Of a stretch of DNA of 64,000 nt, positions 9,007 through 16,790 are shown piece after piece (within the stretch, counting starts at the first letter, position 1; every line of letters starts with the position of its first letter). The stretch lies in the NCBI RefSeq assembly GCF_019145475.1, contig NZ_JAHTKI010000021.1, positions 124,001-188,000 on the forward strand. The letters are read 5' to 3'. Below the pieces are notes generated by a model that had not been told where the DNA came from, did no database searches, and was given only the letters and a program-made list of their open reading frames with translations. A program made the position numbers and the translations under genes. Source of the stretch: Pseudomonas botevensis (GTDB lineage: Bacteria; Pseudomonadota; Gammaproteobacteria; Pseudomonadales; Pseudomonadaceae).

Positions 9007-9085
9007 TGACTCATTAATTAGTCAAATTGACTTTAAAGCGTTTGAGTCAAATTGACTCTTGATGTGCCAACTCATTGATTTGGCA
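9007..9085. promoter_or_regulatory. Cluster of short perfect dyads before a small membrane-protein gene
   Basis: AGTCAAATTGACT occurs twice, at 9020-9032 and 9045-9057, and each copy is a perfect dyad about a central base (the second extends to 15 bp, GAGTCAAATTGACTC). The two centres are 25 bases apart. TGACT (9007-9011) and AGTCA (9020-9024) form an outer inverted repeat, and TGCCAA/TTGGCA (9065-9070/9080-9085) forms another with a 9-base gap. TTGACT could also serve as a -35 element. The rest of the 291-base gap 8864-9154 is AT-richer than its surroundings and holds the divergent promoters of the ECF sigma gene and the gene at 9155. Confidence 0.6.
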
Positions 9086-9154
9086 GGCTGATTTAGATGG
9101 CATGAGAATTGATCTGTTTAACGTACAAACTGAATCGCTCAGGAGTACGTCAAC

Positions 9155-9403
9155 ATGTTCGCTTTCTTCGAGAGTCCGCTGAACGTTCTGCACCTGTCGA
9201 GCAAAGTGCTCGTCGCTGGCCTGATCATGTTGCTGGCCGGGATCTATGGCGCCTATCTCTACCAGGGGCACATGCCGATTGCGCTGTTGGTGGGAATGCA
9301 CGCGCTGACCATTCTTGGCCCGACGCTGCTGAAGATCGGTTATGTGCTGCGTCTGCTGTCGCAATACCGGCTGGGGAACGCTCGCGCTCTGGCCGTGGCC
9401 TGA
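9155..9403 (+). CDS. Small two-helix inner-membrane protein
   Basis: An 82-residue protein with a good ribosome site (AGGAG nine bases before the ATG). It has two hydrophobic segments, about residues 17-37 (KVLVAGLIMLLAGIYGAYLY) and 42-66 (IALLVGMHALTILGPTLLKIGYVL), then a basic C-terminal tail. No catalytic motif is visible. From memory it resembles the small transmembrane sensor/regulator proteins annotated PpyR in Pseudomonas, which affect biofilm polysaccharide genes, but I cannot confirm this. It stands alone between divergent and convergent neighbours, and its upstream region carries clustered dyads, which suggests tight control. Confidence 0.8.
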   Translation: MFAFFESPLNVLHLSSKVLVAGLIMLLAGIYGAYLYQGHMPIALLVGMHALTILGPTLLKIGYVLRLLSQYRLGNARALAVA

Positions 9404-9411
9404 GACACACT

Positions 9412-10080
9412 TCAGCGGCGCAGCGCTGTCATCAGCAACGACTGCGGCGCCGGACTCTGCGGATGCTGTGGCTCTTGCAGGCCGGCCAGTTGAAAACCCG
9501 CCATGTCCAGCGCATTGAGCCAGCTCGACAGCGTGCGGAAATACCACGGCATCGGCTGCCACTGGCCCTTGAACCCGGCGAAGGTTTCTTCTCGCCAGCC
9601 ATCCTGATAGTCGCCCGCTGCCACGGCCCATGGGTGCAGGGTCTGGATCACCAGTGTGCCGCCGGGGACGAGCAGGGCGTTCATCGCGGCGAGCAAGGGA
9701 ATGATGTCCTGATGCAGCAGCGAGAAGTTGGCGCAGATCAGGTCGTAATCGCGGCCGACGTCCAACTGCGCTTGCGCCAGGGCTTCGTAGCTGGCGACGT
9801 GAACATCCGCTGAGCCGGCCGCACGCGCCGCTTCAATCAGCGTCGGATCGCCGTCCACGCCGACCGCTGTGATGCCCCGGTCAGCCAGTGCCCGCAACAG
9901 CCAGCCTTCACCGCAGCCCAGGTCGAGCACGCGCCCGGGCTGGCGGCCCATCACTGCCAGCAGAATCGCCTGGTCGGTGACTTGCAGGCGGCTGTCGATG
10001 GCGCCGCTGCGGATCGCCTCGATCCAGGATCGGGCGTTGTGCTGCCAGCTCTGCAAGAGATCGGATTCGGGGGCGGACAT
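9412..10080 (-). CDS. Class I SAM-dependent methyltransferase
   Basis: 222 residues. Motif I is clear (VLDLGCGEGWLLRAL, about residues 55-69), followed by the acidic loop VGVDGDPTLI and the post-motifs YDLICANFSLLHQD and PGGTLVIQTLHPW. These define a Rossmann-fold S-adenosylmethionine methyltransferase of the Methyltransf_11/25 type. The substrate is not identifiable. It converges with the small membrane-protein gene, with only eight bases between stops, and lies downstream of the diguanylate cyclase gene on the same strand with a 19-base gap, so the two may share a transcript. Confidence 0.9.
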   Translation of the reverse strand: MSAPESDLLQSWQHNARSWIEAIRSGAIDSRLQVTDQAILLAVMGRQPGRVLDLGCGEGWLLRALADRGITAVGVDGDPTLIEAARAAGSADVHVASYEALAQAQLDVGRDYDLICANFSLLHQDIIPLLAAMNALLVPGGTLVIQTLHPWAVAAGDYQDGWREETFAGFKGQWQPMPWYFRTLSSWLNALDMAGFQLAGLQEPQHPQSPAPQSLLMTALRR

Positions 10081-10099
10081 GGCGATCTCCAGTGGCGGA

Positions 10100-11251
10100 T
10101 TAAAACGCGGGGTCGATCAGGCGGATCCGGTCACGTCCGCCGCGCTTGGATTCGTACAGCGCGGCGTCGCCCTGTTCGATCAATGCCGTCAGGTTGGCCG
10201 GTGGCCGGGTAAACAGCGTGGCGCCGATGCTCAGGGTCACCGCCTGGGGCGTGACGAAGGTCTGTGCGGCGTTCTGGTGAAACTGTTCACGCAGCTTGTC
10301 GCCCAGTTCGACAACCTGTTCGTTGGAGGTGTCGCCGAGCAGGATGACAAACTCGTCACCGCCGAGTCTGGCTGCCAGCGCGCCTTCGGGCAACACGGCG
10401 CGGATCATTTCACTCAGGCTGATGAGCAAGCGGTCGCCAGCGGTGTGGCCGTAGAGGTCGTTGATCAGTTTGAAATTGTCGATGTCGATCAACAGCAGGG
10501 CGCCGCGTCGGTTGCTGGAGACGTCATCCAGCAACCGTGGCGCCCGCATTTCCAGAGCGCGGCGGTTGTACAGGGCGGTCAGCGGGTCGCGCGCGGCCAG
10601 TCGGGCAATCTGTTTCTCCCGGCGATAACGCTCGGTGCCGGTCATCGACAGCGCGATCAACATGATCGCCATCGCGCCTTCGACCAGGGAAATCTGGATG
10701 ATCTCGCCACGAAACGCGGCCAGGTCGATCAACGTGCCCGGAATGATCACCGTGGTCGCCTTGGCGACATAGAACAGTCCATGGACCAGCAGCACGCAGC
10801 GCAGTTGCACCGCCCCGATACTCAGCGACTTGCCATGGGGCCGCAGCAGAAAACTGCCCTTGAGCGTCGGCAGGGCCACCAGCAGCGAGTTGGCGACCAG
10901 CATGATCTTCGACCACGACGGATCGTCCGGTAGCAACAGCAGGGCCAGCCAGGCGCAGAACATCAGATACCAGACACGGGACAGGCGCTGTTGCGTGAAA
11001 CGCGCCACGCCCAGCAGAAACAGCCAGTGAGCGAGCACCAGCAGACCGTTGGCGAACCAGATGCCGATGAACAGAAAACCGCTGCCACGCAGCAAGGCCA
11101 GGGTCGAGCCCACGGTGATCGTGGCGAAGCCTGCGCTCCAGAACAGCAGCGAGGATTCACGAATGCTGCGCCACTCGACGGCCAGGTACAGCGCGGCAGC
11201 CGCTGCGAGGGCGGTCGAGAGGGTCAGCATCGTGGGAGGGTCAAGCGCCAT
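10100..11251 (-). CDS. Membrane-bound GGDEF diguanylate cyclase
   Basis: 383 residues. The N-terminal ~200 residues hold several transmembrane helices (e.g. LSTALAAAAALYLAVEW, GIWFANGLLVLAHWLFLLG, LMFCAWLALLLLP), forming an uncharacterised membrane sensor. The C-terminal ~170 residues are a GGDEF domain with intact active-site signature RLGGDEFVILL and upstream DIDNFKLINDLYGHTAGD, so cyclic-di-GMP synthesis is expected. An RxxD inhibitory site is not obvious. I kept the ATG at 11251; ATG 11230 is an alternative. Its signal and target process are unknown. Confidence 0.92.
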   Translation of the reverse strand: MALDPPTMLTLSTALAAAAALYLAVEWRSIRESSLLFWSAGFATITVGSTLALLRGSGFLFIGIWFANGLLVLAHWLFLLGVARFTQQRLSRVWYLMFCAWLALLLLPDDPSWSKIMLVANSLLVALPTLKGSFLLRPHGKSLSIGAVQLRCVLLVHGLFYVAKATTVIIPGTLIDLAAFRGEIIQISLVEGAMAIMLIALSMTGTERYRREKQIARLAARDPLTALYNRRALEMRAPRLLDDVSSNRRGALLLIDIDNFKLINDLYGHTAGDRLLISLSEMIRAVLPEGALAARLGGDEFVILLGDTSNEQVVELGDKLREQFHQNAAQTFVTPQAVTLSIGATLFTRPPANLTALIEQGDAALYESKRGGRDRIRLIDPAF

Positions 11252-11357
11252 GAACGGACTGGCCTGTTAATCGGGGAAAAGGGACGTGATTGTAAGCGGT
11301 TGGCCATTTGCCTGCTAATTTCAAACGCTCAGTGGTGATTGGCAGAGGAGGTGAGCA

Positions 11358-11750
11358 ATGGACCGATTCACTGGCGGTTGCCTGTGCGGCGATGTCCGGA
11401 TCGAGGCCGTGGGGCGGCCGTGGCGGGTTGGCCTGTGTCATTGCCTGGATTGCCGCAAGCATCACGGCGCGCTGTTTCATGCCTCGGCGATCTTCCCCGA
11501 GACAGCAGTGACCATCAGCGGCCAAACCCGTGACTACGCCGGACGATTCTTCTGTCCGCGCTGCGGATCTTCAGTATTCGCCCGGACCGGCGATGAGGTC
11601 GAAATCAACCTGGGCTCGCTCGATGCCCCCGATCAACTGCAACCGACCTACGAAAGTTGGGTCGTGCGGCGCGAGTCGTGGCTGCCGGCGTTTACCCTGG
11701 CCAGGCATTATCAGGGCGATCGCGAAGGCAGCGGGCGTTCCGAGCCGTAG
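11358..11750 (+). CDS. GFA/CENP-V family zinc protein
   Basis: 130 residues with a strong ribosome site (GAGGAGG before the ATG). The cysteine pattern is that of the glutathione-dependent formaldehyde-activating (GFA) fold: GGCLCGDVR near the start, CHCLDCRKHHGALF about residues 28-41, and FFCPRCGSSVF about 66-76. These residues bind structural and catalytic zinc. Most GFA-fold proteins are not proven formaldehyde enzymes, so the name describes the family only. It stands alone between a minus-strand cyclase gene and the molybdenum hydroxylase operon. The following gap (11751-11890) holds the promoter region of that operon and a small GGTC/GACC hairpin near 11831-11844. Confidence 0.88.
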   Translation: MDRFTGGCLCGDVRIEAVGRPWRVGLCHCLDCRKHHGALFHASAIFPETAVTISGQTRDYAGRFFCPRCGSSVFARTGDEVEINLGSLDAPDQLQPTYESWVVRRESWLPAFTLARHYQGDREGSGRSEP

Positions 11751-11890
11751 CCGCCCATGACCGGCGGTCGTGACGGCTGGCCGTCGGGGCAAATTGCGCT
11801 TAGCTCAATGGGATAAGCCGAGGCGCGCGTAGGTCGTGAAAGACCACAGCGGCGCCCCTTCAGAACACCGTGAGTCTGAGGAAATCCCCG

Positions 11891-12346
11891 ATGCTGACCT
11901 TGAATATCAACGGTAAGGATCAGGAGCTCGATGTCCCGGCGGACATGCCGTTGCTCTGGGTTCTGCGCGACGTCGCGCACCTGACCGGCACCAAGTTCGG
12001 TTGCGGCATGGCCCAGTGCGGGGCCTGCACCGTGCATGTCGATGGCGCGCCGCTGCGCTCGTGTATCACGCCGGCCACGGCGGTGGCCCACGGGCAAAAA
12101 ATCCTCACCATCGAAGGCCTGTCCAGCGACGGCTCGCACCCGGTGCAACAGGCCTGGGCCGAGCTGGACGTGGTGCAATGCGGCTACTGCCAGTCCGGGC
12201 AGATCATGTCTGCCGCCGCGCTGCTGGCGAAAATCCCCAAGCCCACCGACAGCGATATCGACCAGGCGCTCTCCGGCAACATCTGCCGCTGCGGCACCTA
12301 TCCAAGAATCCGGGCGGCGGTCAAACGCGCCGCCGACATCGGTTGA
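11891..12346 (+). CDS. iorA: Isoquinoline 1-oxidoreductase-type small subunit, two [2Fe-2S] clusters
   Basis: 151 residues starting at ATG 11891, with GAGG nine bases upstream; a GTG at 11870 is in frame but lacks such a site. The N-terminal plant-ferredoxin-like domain has GCGMAQCGACTVH for the first cluster. The C-terminal helical domain has CGYCQSGQIM and ICRCGTYPRI for the second. This is the electron-transfer subunit of xanthine-oxidase-family molybdenum hydroxylases, in the two-subunit isoquinoline/aldehyde oxidoreductase branch that lacks an FAD subunit. The large subunit follows after 22 bases and a cytochrome c after that, giving a path Mo to Fe-S to heme. The substrate is unknown. 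Confidence 0.92.
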   Translation: MLTLNINGKDQELDVPADMPLLWVLRDVAHLTGTKFGCGMAQCGACTVHVDGAPLRSCITPATAVAHGQKILTIEGLSSDGSHPVQQAWAELDVVQCGYCQSGQIMSAAALLAKIPKPTDSDIDQALSGNICRCGTYPRIRAAVKRAADIG

Positions 12347-12368
12347 ACCGGGCGAGGGGAGATGTGCC

Positions 12369-14531
12369 ATGAACAGTCCTGTATCCCGTCGCGGTTTTCT
12401 CAAGGGCAGCGTCGTGCTGGGTGGCGGTCTGGTGGTGGCGTTCGTCGTCCCCGGCGGCCATCGCTTTGCCCGTGCGGCAGAGAATGAAGGCAAGACCTTC
12501 GCGCCGAATGCGTTCCTGCGCATCGCTGCCGATAACAGCGTGACCGTGTTGCTGGGGCACTCGGAAATGGGCCAGGGCATCTGGACCGGCCTGACCATGC
12601 TGATCGCCGAAGAGCTGGACGCCGACTGGTCAAAAATCCGTGTCGAACACGCGCCGGCCTCGGCTGTCGATTACGGTCTGCCGGCCTTTGGCGGCATGCA
12701 GATCACCGGCGGCTCGACGTCGACCTGGATGGAGTTCGACCGCTATCGCCTGGCCGGCGCCACCGCGCGGCAGATGTTGGTCGAAGCGGCGGCCAAACGT
12801 TTCGAGGTCGCGCCGTCGGCGATTCGCACCGAATCTGGTGTGGTGATCGCTGGCGATAAACAGGCGACTTATGGCGAGCTGGCGGACGCCGCCGGACAAC
12901 TGCCGGTGCCGGATCCGAAGTCGATCACTTTCAAGGAAGCCAAGGACTGGAAGGTCATCGGCAAACCGACCAGACGCCTCGACACCCCGGAGAAAATCAC
13001 CGGTCGCGCCAAATTCGGCATGGATGTGCAATTCGACGGCCTGATGACGGCGATGGTCGCCCGCGCGCCGGTGTTCGGCGCCACGGTCAAGTCCTTCGAA
13101 GGCGCCGAGGCGCTGGCGGTGCCGGGTGTGCACAAGGTCGTGCAGGTGCCGAGCGGGGTGGCGGTGATCGCTGAGCATTATTGGGCGGCGAAGCTGGGGC
13201 GCGATGCCTTGAAGGTCGAATGGGACAAGGGGCCGCACGCGGACCTGAGCAGTGAGAAGCTGCTGGAGAGTTTTCGCAAACTGGCGGCCACGCCGGGGAC
13301 TTCCGCCAGTCAGGCCGGGGACGCCGAGGCCAACTTCGGCAAAGCGGCGAAGAAAATCGACGTCGAGTACAGCGTGCCGTACCTGGCCCATGCGCCGATG
13401 GAGCCGCTCAATTGCACGGTGAAAATCAGCGCGGAAAAATGCGAGATCTGGACCGGCACCCAGTTCCAGACACTGGATCAGATGATCGCCGGCAAGATCA
13501 CCGGGCTCAAACCGGAACAGGTCGAGATTCACACTGAATTTCTCGGCGGTGGCTTTGGTCGTCGGGCCAACCCGACCTCGGACTTTGTCGCCGAAGCGGT
13601 GCAAGTGGCGAAAGCCGCCGCCCTGCCGGTGAAAACCGTGTGGGCGCGCGAGGATGATATCCGGGGCGGCTATTACCGCTCGATGTTCCTGCATCAGGCG
13701 CGCATCGGACTCGGTGCCGATGGCTTGCCGCAAGCCTGGCAGCATGTGCTGGTCGGGCAGTCGATCATGACCGGCACCTTGCTCGAAGCCACCATGGTCA
13801 AGAACGGCATCGACCCGACGTCGGTCGAGGGCGTGGCGGACAGTCCTTACATCAAGGGACTGGCGCACCAGCAGGTCGAACTGCATTCGCCACAGACCGG
13901 CATCAACGTGCTGTGGCTGCGTTCGGTGGGGCATACCCACACCGCGTTTGTCATGGAGTCGTTGATCGATGAGCTGGCGACGGCGGCGGGCAAGGACCCG
14001 GTGGAGTACCGGCGAATCCTGCTCAAGGATCATCCACGGCACCTCGGCGTACTGAACCTGGCGGTGGAGAAAGCCAACTGGAAAGCGCCGCTGCCCGATG
14101 GCCACGCCCTCGGCGTGGCGGTGCATGAATCGTTCGGCAGTTATGTGGCGCAGGTGGCCGAGGTGTCCCAGGACAATCTGGCGATCCGCGTGCATCGGGT
14201 GGTGTGTGCGGTGGATTGCGGGATTGCGGTCAATCCGCAGAGCATCGCCGCGCAGATGGAGTCGTGCATCACCTTCGGCCTGGGTATGGCCCTGCGCAGC
14301 AAACTGACGATCAGGAACGGCCAGGTTCAACAGTCCAACTACCACGACTATCAAGTGTTGCGGCTGAACGAGATGCCGTTGGTCGAGGTGCATCTGTTGC
14401 CCAGCAGCGAAAAGCCCGGGGGTATTGGCGAGGCCGGTGTGCCGCCCACCGCGCCGGCGGTGGCCAACGCGGTGTTTGCCTTGACCGGGCAGCGTCTGCG
14501 GGAACTGCCGCTGCAACTGTCGGGAGTGTGA
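12369..14531 (+). CDS. iorB: Isoquinoline 1-oxidoreductase-type large subunit, molybdopterin-binding, Tat-exported
   Basis: 720 residues. The start at ATG 12369 begins a twin-arginine signal (SRRGFLKGS) followed by a hydrophobic stretch ending near ARA, so the holoenzyme is probably folded in the cytoplasm and exported. HSEMGQGIWTGLTMLIAEELD and GGFGRRANPTSDFVAEAV are typical molybdopterin-cytosine-dinucleotide contacts, and the C-terminal GGIGEAGVPPTAPAVANAVF contains the conserved active-site Glu region. It pairs with the 2Fe-2S subunit upstream and is followed one base after its stop by a diheme cytochrome c. Members hydroxylate N-heterocycles or oxidise aldehydes; the actual substrate cannot be inferred. 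Confidence 0.93.
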   Translation: MNSPVSRRGFLKGSVVLGGGLVVAFVVPGGHRFARAAENEGKTFAPNAFLRIAADNSVTVLLGHSEMGQGIWTGLTMLIAEELDADWSKIRVEHAPASAVDYGLPAFGGMQITGGSTSTWMEFDRYRLAGATARQMLVEAAAKRFEVAPSAIRTESGVVIAGDKQATYGELADAAGQLPVPDPKSITFKEAKDWKVIGKPTRRLDTPEKITGRAKFGMDVQFDGLMTAMVARAPVFGATVKSFEGAEALAVPGVHKVVQVPSGVAVIAEHYWAAKLGRDALKVEWDKGPHADLSSEKLLESFRKLAATPGTSASQAGDAEANFGKAAKKIDVEYSVPYLAHAPMEPLNCTVKISAEKCEIWTGTQFQTLDQMIAGKITGLKPEQVEIHTEFLGGGFGRRANPTSDFVAEAVQVAKAAALPVKTVWAREDDIRGGYYRSMFLHQARIGLGADGLPQAWQHVLVGQSIMTGTLLEATMVKNGIDPTSVEGVADSPYIKGLAHQQVELHSPQTGINVLWLRSVGHTHTAFVMESLIDELATAAGKDPVEYRRILLKDHPRHLGVLNLAVEKANWKAPLPDGHALGVAVHESFGSYVAQVAEVSQDNLAIRVHRVVCAVDCGIAVNPQSIAAQMESCITFGLGMALRSKLTIRNGQVQQSNYHDYQVLRLNEMPLVEVHLLPSSEKPGGIGEAGVPPTAPAVANAVFALTGQRLRELPLQLSGV

Positions 14532-14532
14532 G

Positions 14533-15111
14533 ATGAAACGTCATCTGCTGTTGGGAACGGTGATTCTGCTCGGCCTCGGCGGCTACGCCTCGGATCTGTT
14601 CGCCGACGATCAGGAGGCCCTGAAAGCCTTCGGCACGGTACAGAAAGTGTTCCAGAGCCCGCGTTGCCAGAACTGCCACATTCCCGGTGACTCGCCGTTG
14701 CAGTTCGATGCCGGCATACCCCACGCGATGAACGTGGTGCGGGGCATGGACGGCAAGGGCGCCGCCGGTTTGCCCTGTGCCACCTGCCACGCCGAAAACA
14801 ATCCACCGGCCAGTTACGGCTCCCACGCGCCGCCCGGAGCGCCGCACTGGAGCCTGCCGCCGGCCGCGCACAAAATGGCCTGGATCGGTCTGCCGGCGGA
14901 TCGCCTGTGCGCGATGATCAAGGATCGTGCGAGCAACGGCGATCGCGATTTCGCCGCGCTGATCAAGCACGTCAGCGAGGACAAACTGGTGCTGTGGGGC
15001 TGGAATCCCGGAGCGGGGCGGCAACCAGTGCCGGTGCCGCACGACATCTTCGTCACCCAGTTCAAGCTCTGGGCCGATGCCGGCGGGCCATGTCCGGTCG
15101 CCGGAAGCTGA
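14533..15111 (+). CDS. Periplasmic diheme cytochrome c partner of the molybdenum hydroxylase
   Basis: 192 residues with an N-terminal signal peptide (HLLLGTVILLGLGGYASDLFA). Two heme c attachment motifs are present, CQNCH (about residue 47) and CATCH (about 78). The gene starts one base after the large-subunit stop, so it is translationally coupled. A Tat-exported hydroxylase without an FAD subunit needs a periplasmic electron acceptor, and this cytochrome is the obvious candidate, passing electrons to the respiratory chain. The role is inferred from operon structure; the heme motifs are seen directly. Confidence 0.88.
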   Translation: MKRHLLLGTVILLGLGGYASDLFADDQEALKAFGTVQKVFQSPRCQNCHIPGDSPLQFDAGIPHAMNVVRGMDGKGAAGLPCATCHAENNPPASYGSHAPPGAPHWSLPPAAHKMAWIGLPADRLCAMIKDRASNGDRDFAALIKHVSEDKLVLWGWNPGAGRQPVPVPHDIFVTQFKLWADAGGPCPVAGS

Positions 15112-15186
15112 CCGACGGCGGCGCGGCGAGGGAGTAGAACCGGGCGTGGTCTACTCTAAAGAACAGATACCTCAATGGAGTGACTG

Positions 15187-16152
15187 ATGCTGGCGCCCGA
15201 AAAACCCGTCAATGAACACGCCCGTATAAAGACTCTGCACGGGCTCAATGTCCTCGATACCGTTCCCGAAGAGCGCTTCGACCGCCTGACCCGTCTGGCG
15301 CGGCGGGTGTTCAATGTGCCGATCGCCCTGGTCAGCCTGGTGGATGCCGAGCGGCAGTGGTTCAAGTCGTGTGTGGGTCTCAACGCCACGGAAACCGGAC
15401 GCGACGTGTCGTTTTGCGGGCATGCGATCCTCGGCGATCAGATTCTGCAGATCAGCGACGCGGCGCAGGATGAGCGCTTTCATGACAACCCGTTGGTGAC
15501 GGGCGACCCGGGTATTCGTTTCTACGCCGGTTGTCCGTTGCAGGTCGCCGATGGCAGCAAGCTCGGCACGTTATGCCTGATCGACACCAAACCCCGTCAG
15601 CTCGACGATGATGAGCGCGAATTGCTGCGCGATCTGGCGCGGATGGCCGAGCAGGAATTGATGGCCGTGCAGATGGCGAGCATGGACGAACTGACGCTGC
15701 TGTCCAACCGCCGGGGCTTCAAGGCGCTGGCGCAGCACGGCCTGGACGCCTGCGCACGGGTGGATAAGCCGGCGACATTGCTGTTTTTCGACCTCAATGA
15801 TTTCAAGCAGATCAACGATCTCTTCGGGCATGCCGAAGGTGACAGCGCGCTGAAAACCTTTGCCGATGTATTGCGCGTTGCGTTTCGCGAGAGCGATGTC
15901 ATCGGACGTCTGGGCGGCGATGAGTTCGTGGCGCTGCTCACGGGTTCCAGCCATGTGGAGACGACGGCGATCATGGCGCGACTCAAGGAAATCCTCGACG
16001 AGCGCAATGCCACGCTGCAGCGCGGTTATGACATCCGCTTCAGCGTCGGCCAGATCGAGTACGATCCGCAGCGCCATGACAGCGTGGCGCGCCTGTTGGC
16101 GGACGCCGACGGCGCGATGTATGCGCACAAGCAGGCGCTGAAGCGGCGTTAA
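15187..16152 (+). CDS. GAF-GGDEF diguanylate cyclase
   Basis: 321 residues, preceded by GGAG eight bases before the ATG. The N-terminal GAF domain (about 15-150) contains the conserved stretches VPIALVSLVDAERQWFKS, GRDVSFCGHAIL and GCPLQVADGSKLGTLCLID, typical of stand-alone bacterial GAF-GGDEF proteins. The GGDEF domain (about 160-315) has an intact RLGGDEFVALL active site and DLNDFKQINDLFGHAEGD. It is soluble, with no membrane segment. The GAF ligand is unknown. The gene stands alone; a REP palindrome follows it. Confidence 0.94.
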   Translation: MLAPEKPVNEHARIKTLHGLNVLDTVPEERFDRLTRLARRVFNVPIALVSLVDAERQWFKSCVGLNATETGRDVSFCGHAILGDQILQISDAAQDERFHDNPLVTGDPGIRFYAGCPLQVADGSKLGTLCLIDTKPRQLDDDERELLRDLARMAEQELMAVQMASMDELTLLSNRRGFKALAQHGLDACARVDKPATLLFFDLNDFKQINDLFGHAEGDSALKTFADVLRVAFRESDVIGRLGGDEFVALLTGSSHVETTAIMARLKEILDERNATLQRGYDIRFSVGQIEYDPQRHDSVARLLADADGAMYAHKQALKRR

Positions 16153-16160
16153 TCCCGGCC

Positions 16161-16229
16161 CCTTCGCGGGCAAGCCCGCTCCCACACTGGACTGTGCAGC
16201 TTTTGTGGGAGCGGGCTTGCCCGCGAAGG
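16161..16229. repeat. REP-type palindromic element
   Basis: A perfect 26-bp inverted repeat, 16161-16186 against 16204-16229, with a 17-base loop. The arm begins CCTTCGCGGGCAAGCCCGCT, the sequence familiar from REP/BIME elements scattered between genes of P. fluorescens-group genomes. It sits between the convergent ends of the GAF-GGDEF and VOC genes, where it could also terminate transcription or protect 3' ends. A diverged single unit occurs at 35633-35654. Confidence 0.88.
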
Positions 16230-16251
16230 CGTCCTTACAGGTTCCCCCGCG

Positions 16252-16677
16252 CTACTTGGCAAACAACTGCCCGATATCCTTGAACGCTTTGAACTCCAAA
16301 GCATTGCCGCACGGGTCGAACAGAAACATCGTCGCCTGTTCGCCGACCTGGCCCTGAAAGCGAATCCCCGGCTCGATCACAAACCGCGTACCCAGCGATT
16401 GCAAGCGCTCGGCCAGCGCCTGCCATTCGTCCATGCCCAACACCACGCCGAAATGCGGCACCGGTACGTCGTGGCCGTCCACGGCATTGGTGTGGGCGGC
16501 TTCCTGGGAGGCATTCTTCGGCGCGAGATGGATCACCAGTTGATGGCCGAAAAAATTGAAATCGACCCAGTGATCGCTGGAGCGGCCTTCCTCCAGACCA
16601 AACACCTCCCGATAGAAATGCCGTGCGGCGGCCAGGTCGTACACCGGAATGGCCAGATGGAAAGGGCTGAGCTGCAT
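16252..16677 (-). CDS. VOC-superfamily (glyoxalase/dioxygenase fold) protein
   Basis: About 141 residues from ATG 16677, with GAG about nine bases upstream; a TTG at 16695 is an alternative start. HLAIPVYDLAAARHFYREVFGLEEGRSS is the typical first beta-alpha-beta module. DFNFFGHQLVIHLA, PHFGVVLGMDEW and MFLFDPCGNALEFKAF give the possible metal ligands (His and Glu). The last motif is common in the subgroup annotated as dioxygenase-like or lactoylglutathione-lyase-like. Function is unknown. It is divergent from the LysR regulator gene, with a 113-base gap, so it may be that regulator's target. Confidence 0.87.
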   Translation of the reverse strand: MQLSPFHLAIPVYDLAAARHFYREVFGLEEGRSSDHWVDFNFFGHQLVIHLAPKNASQEAAHTNAVDGHDVPVPHFGVVLGMDEWQALAERLQSLGTRFVIEPGIRFQGQVGEQATMFLFDPCGNALEFKAFKDIGQLFAK

Positions 16678-16790
16678 GCTGTAAGTCTCGATCAATGGAG
16701 TAGGTGCATAGAGTCTAGCGCTGTGCTTTTCGATGGAAAGACGATAGTTTTTGCGCCGAGCTCAAATTATTTCGATTGAACGAGGTGCGC

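Noticed and set aside
11806..11880. tRNA-like stretch (TTAGCTCAATGGGATAAG) before the molybdenum hydroxylase genes
   Set aside because: Only an A-box-like D-loop pattern is present. There is no T-loop GGTTCGA-type B box, no acceptor stem pairing and no CCA, so it is not a tRNA.
12630..14516. Long minus-strand open frame opposite iorB
   Set aside because: The composition is that of an antisense shadow (many His, Arg, Gln); the plus strand encodes a full molybdenum hydroxylase subunit.
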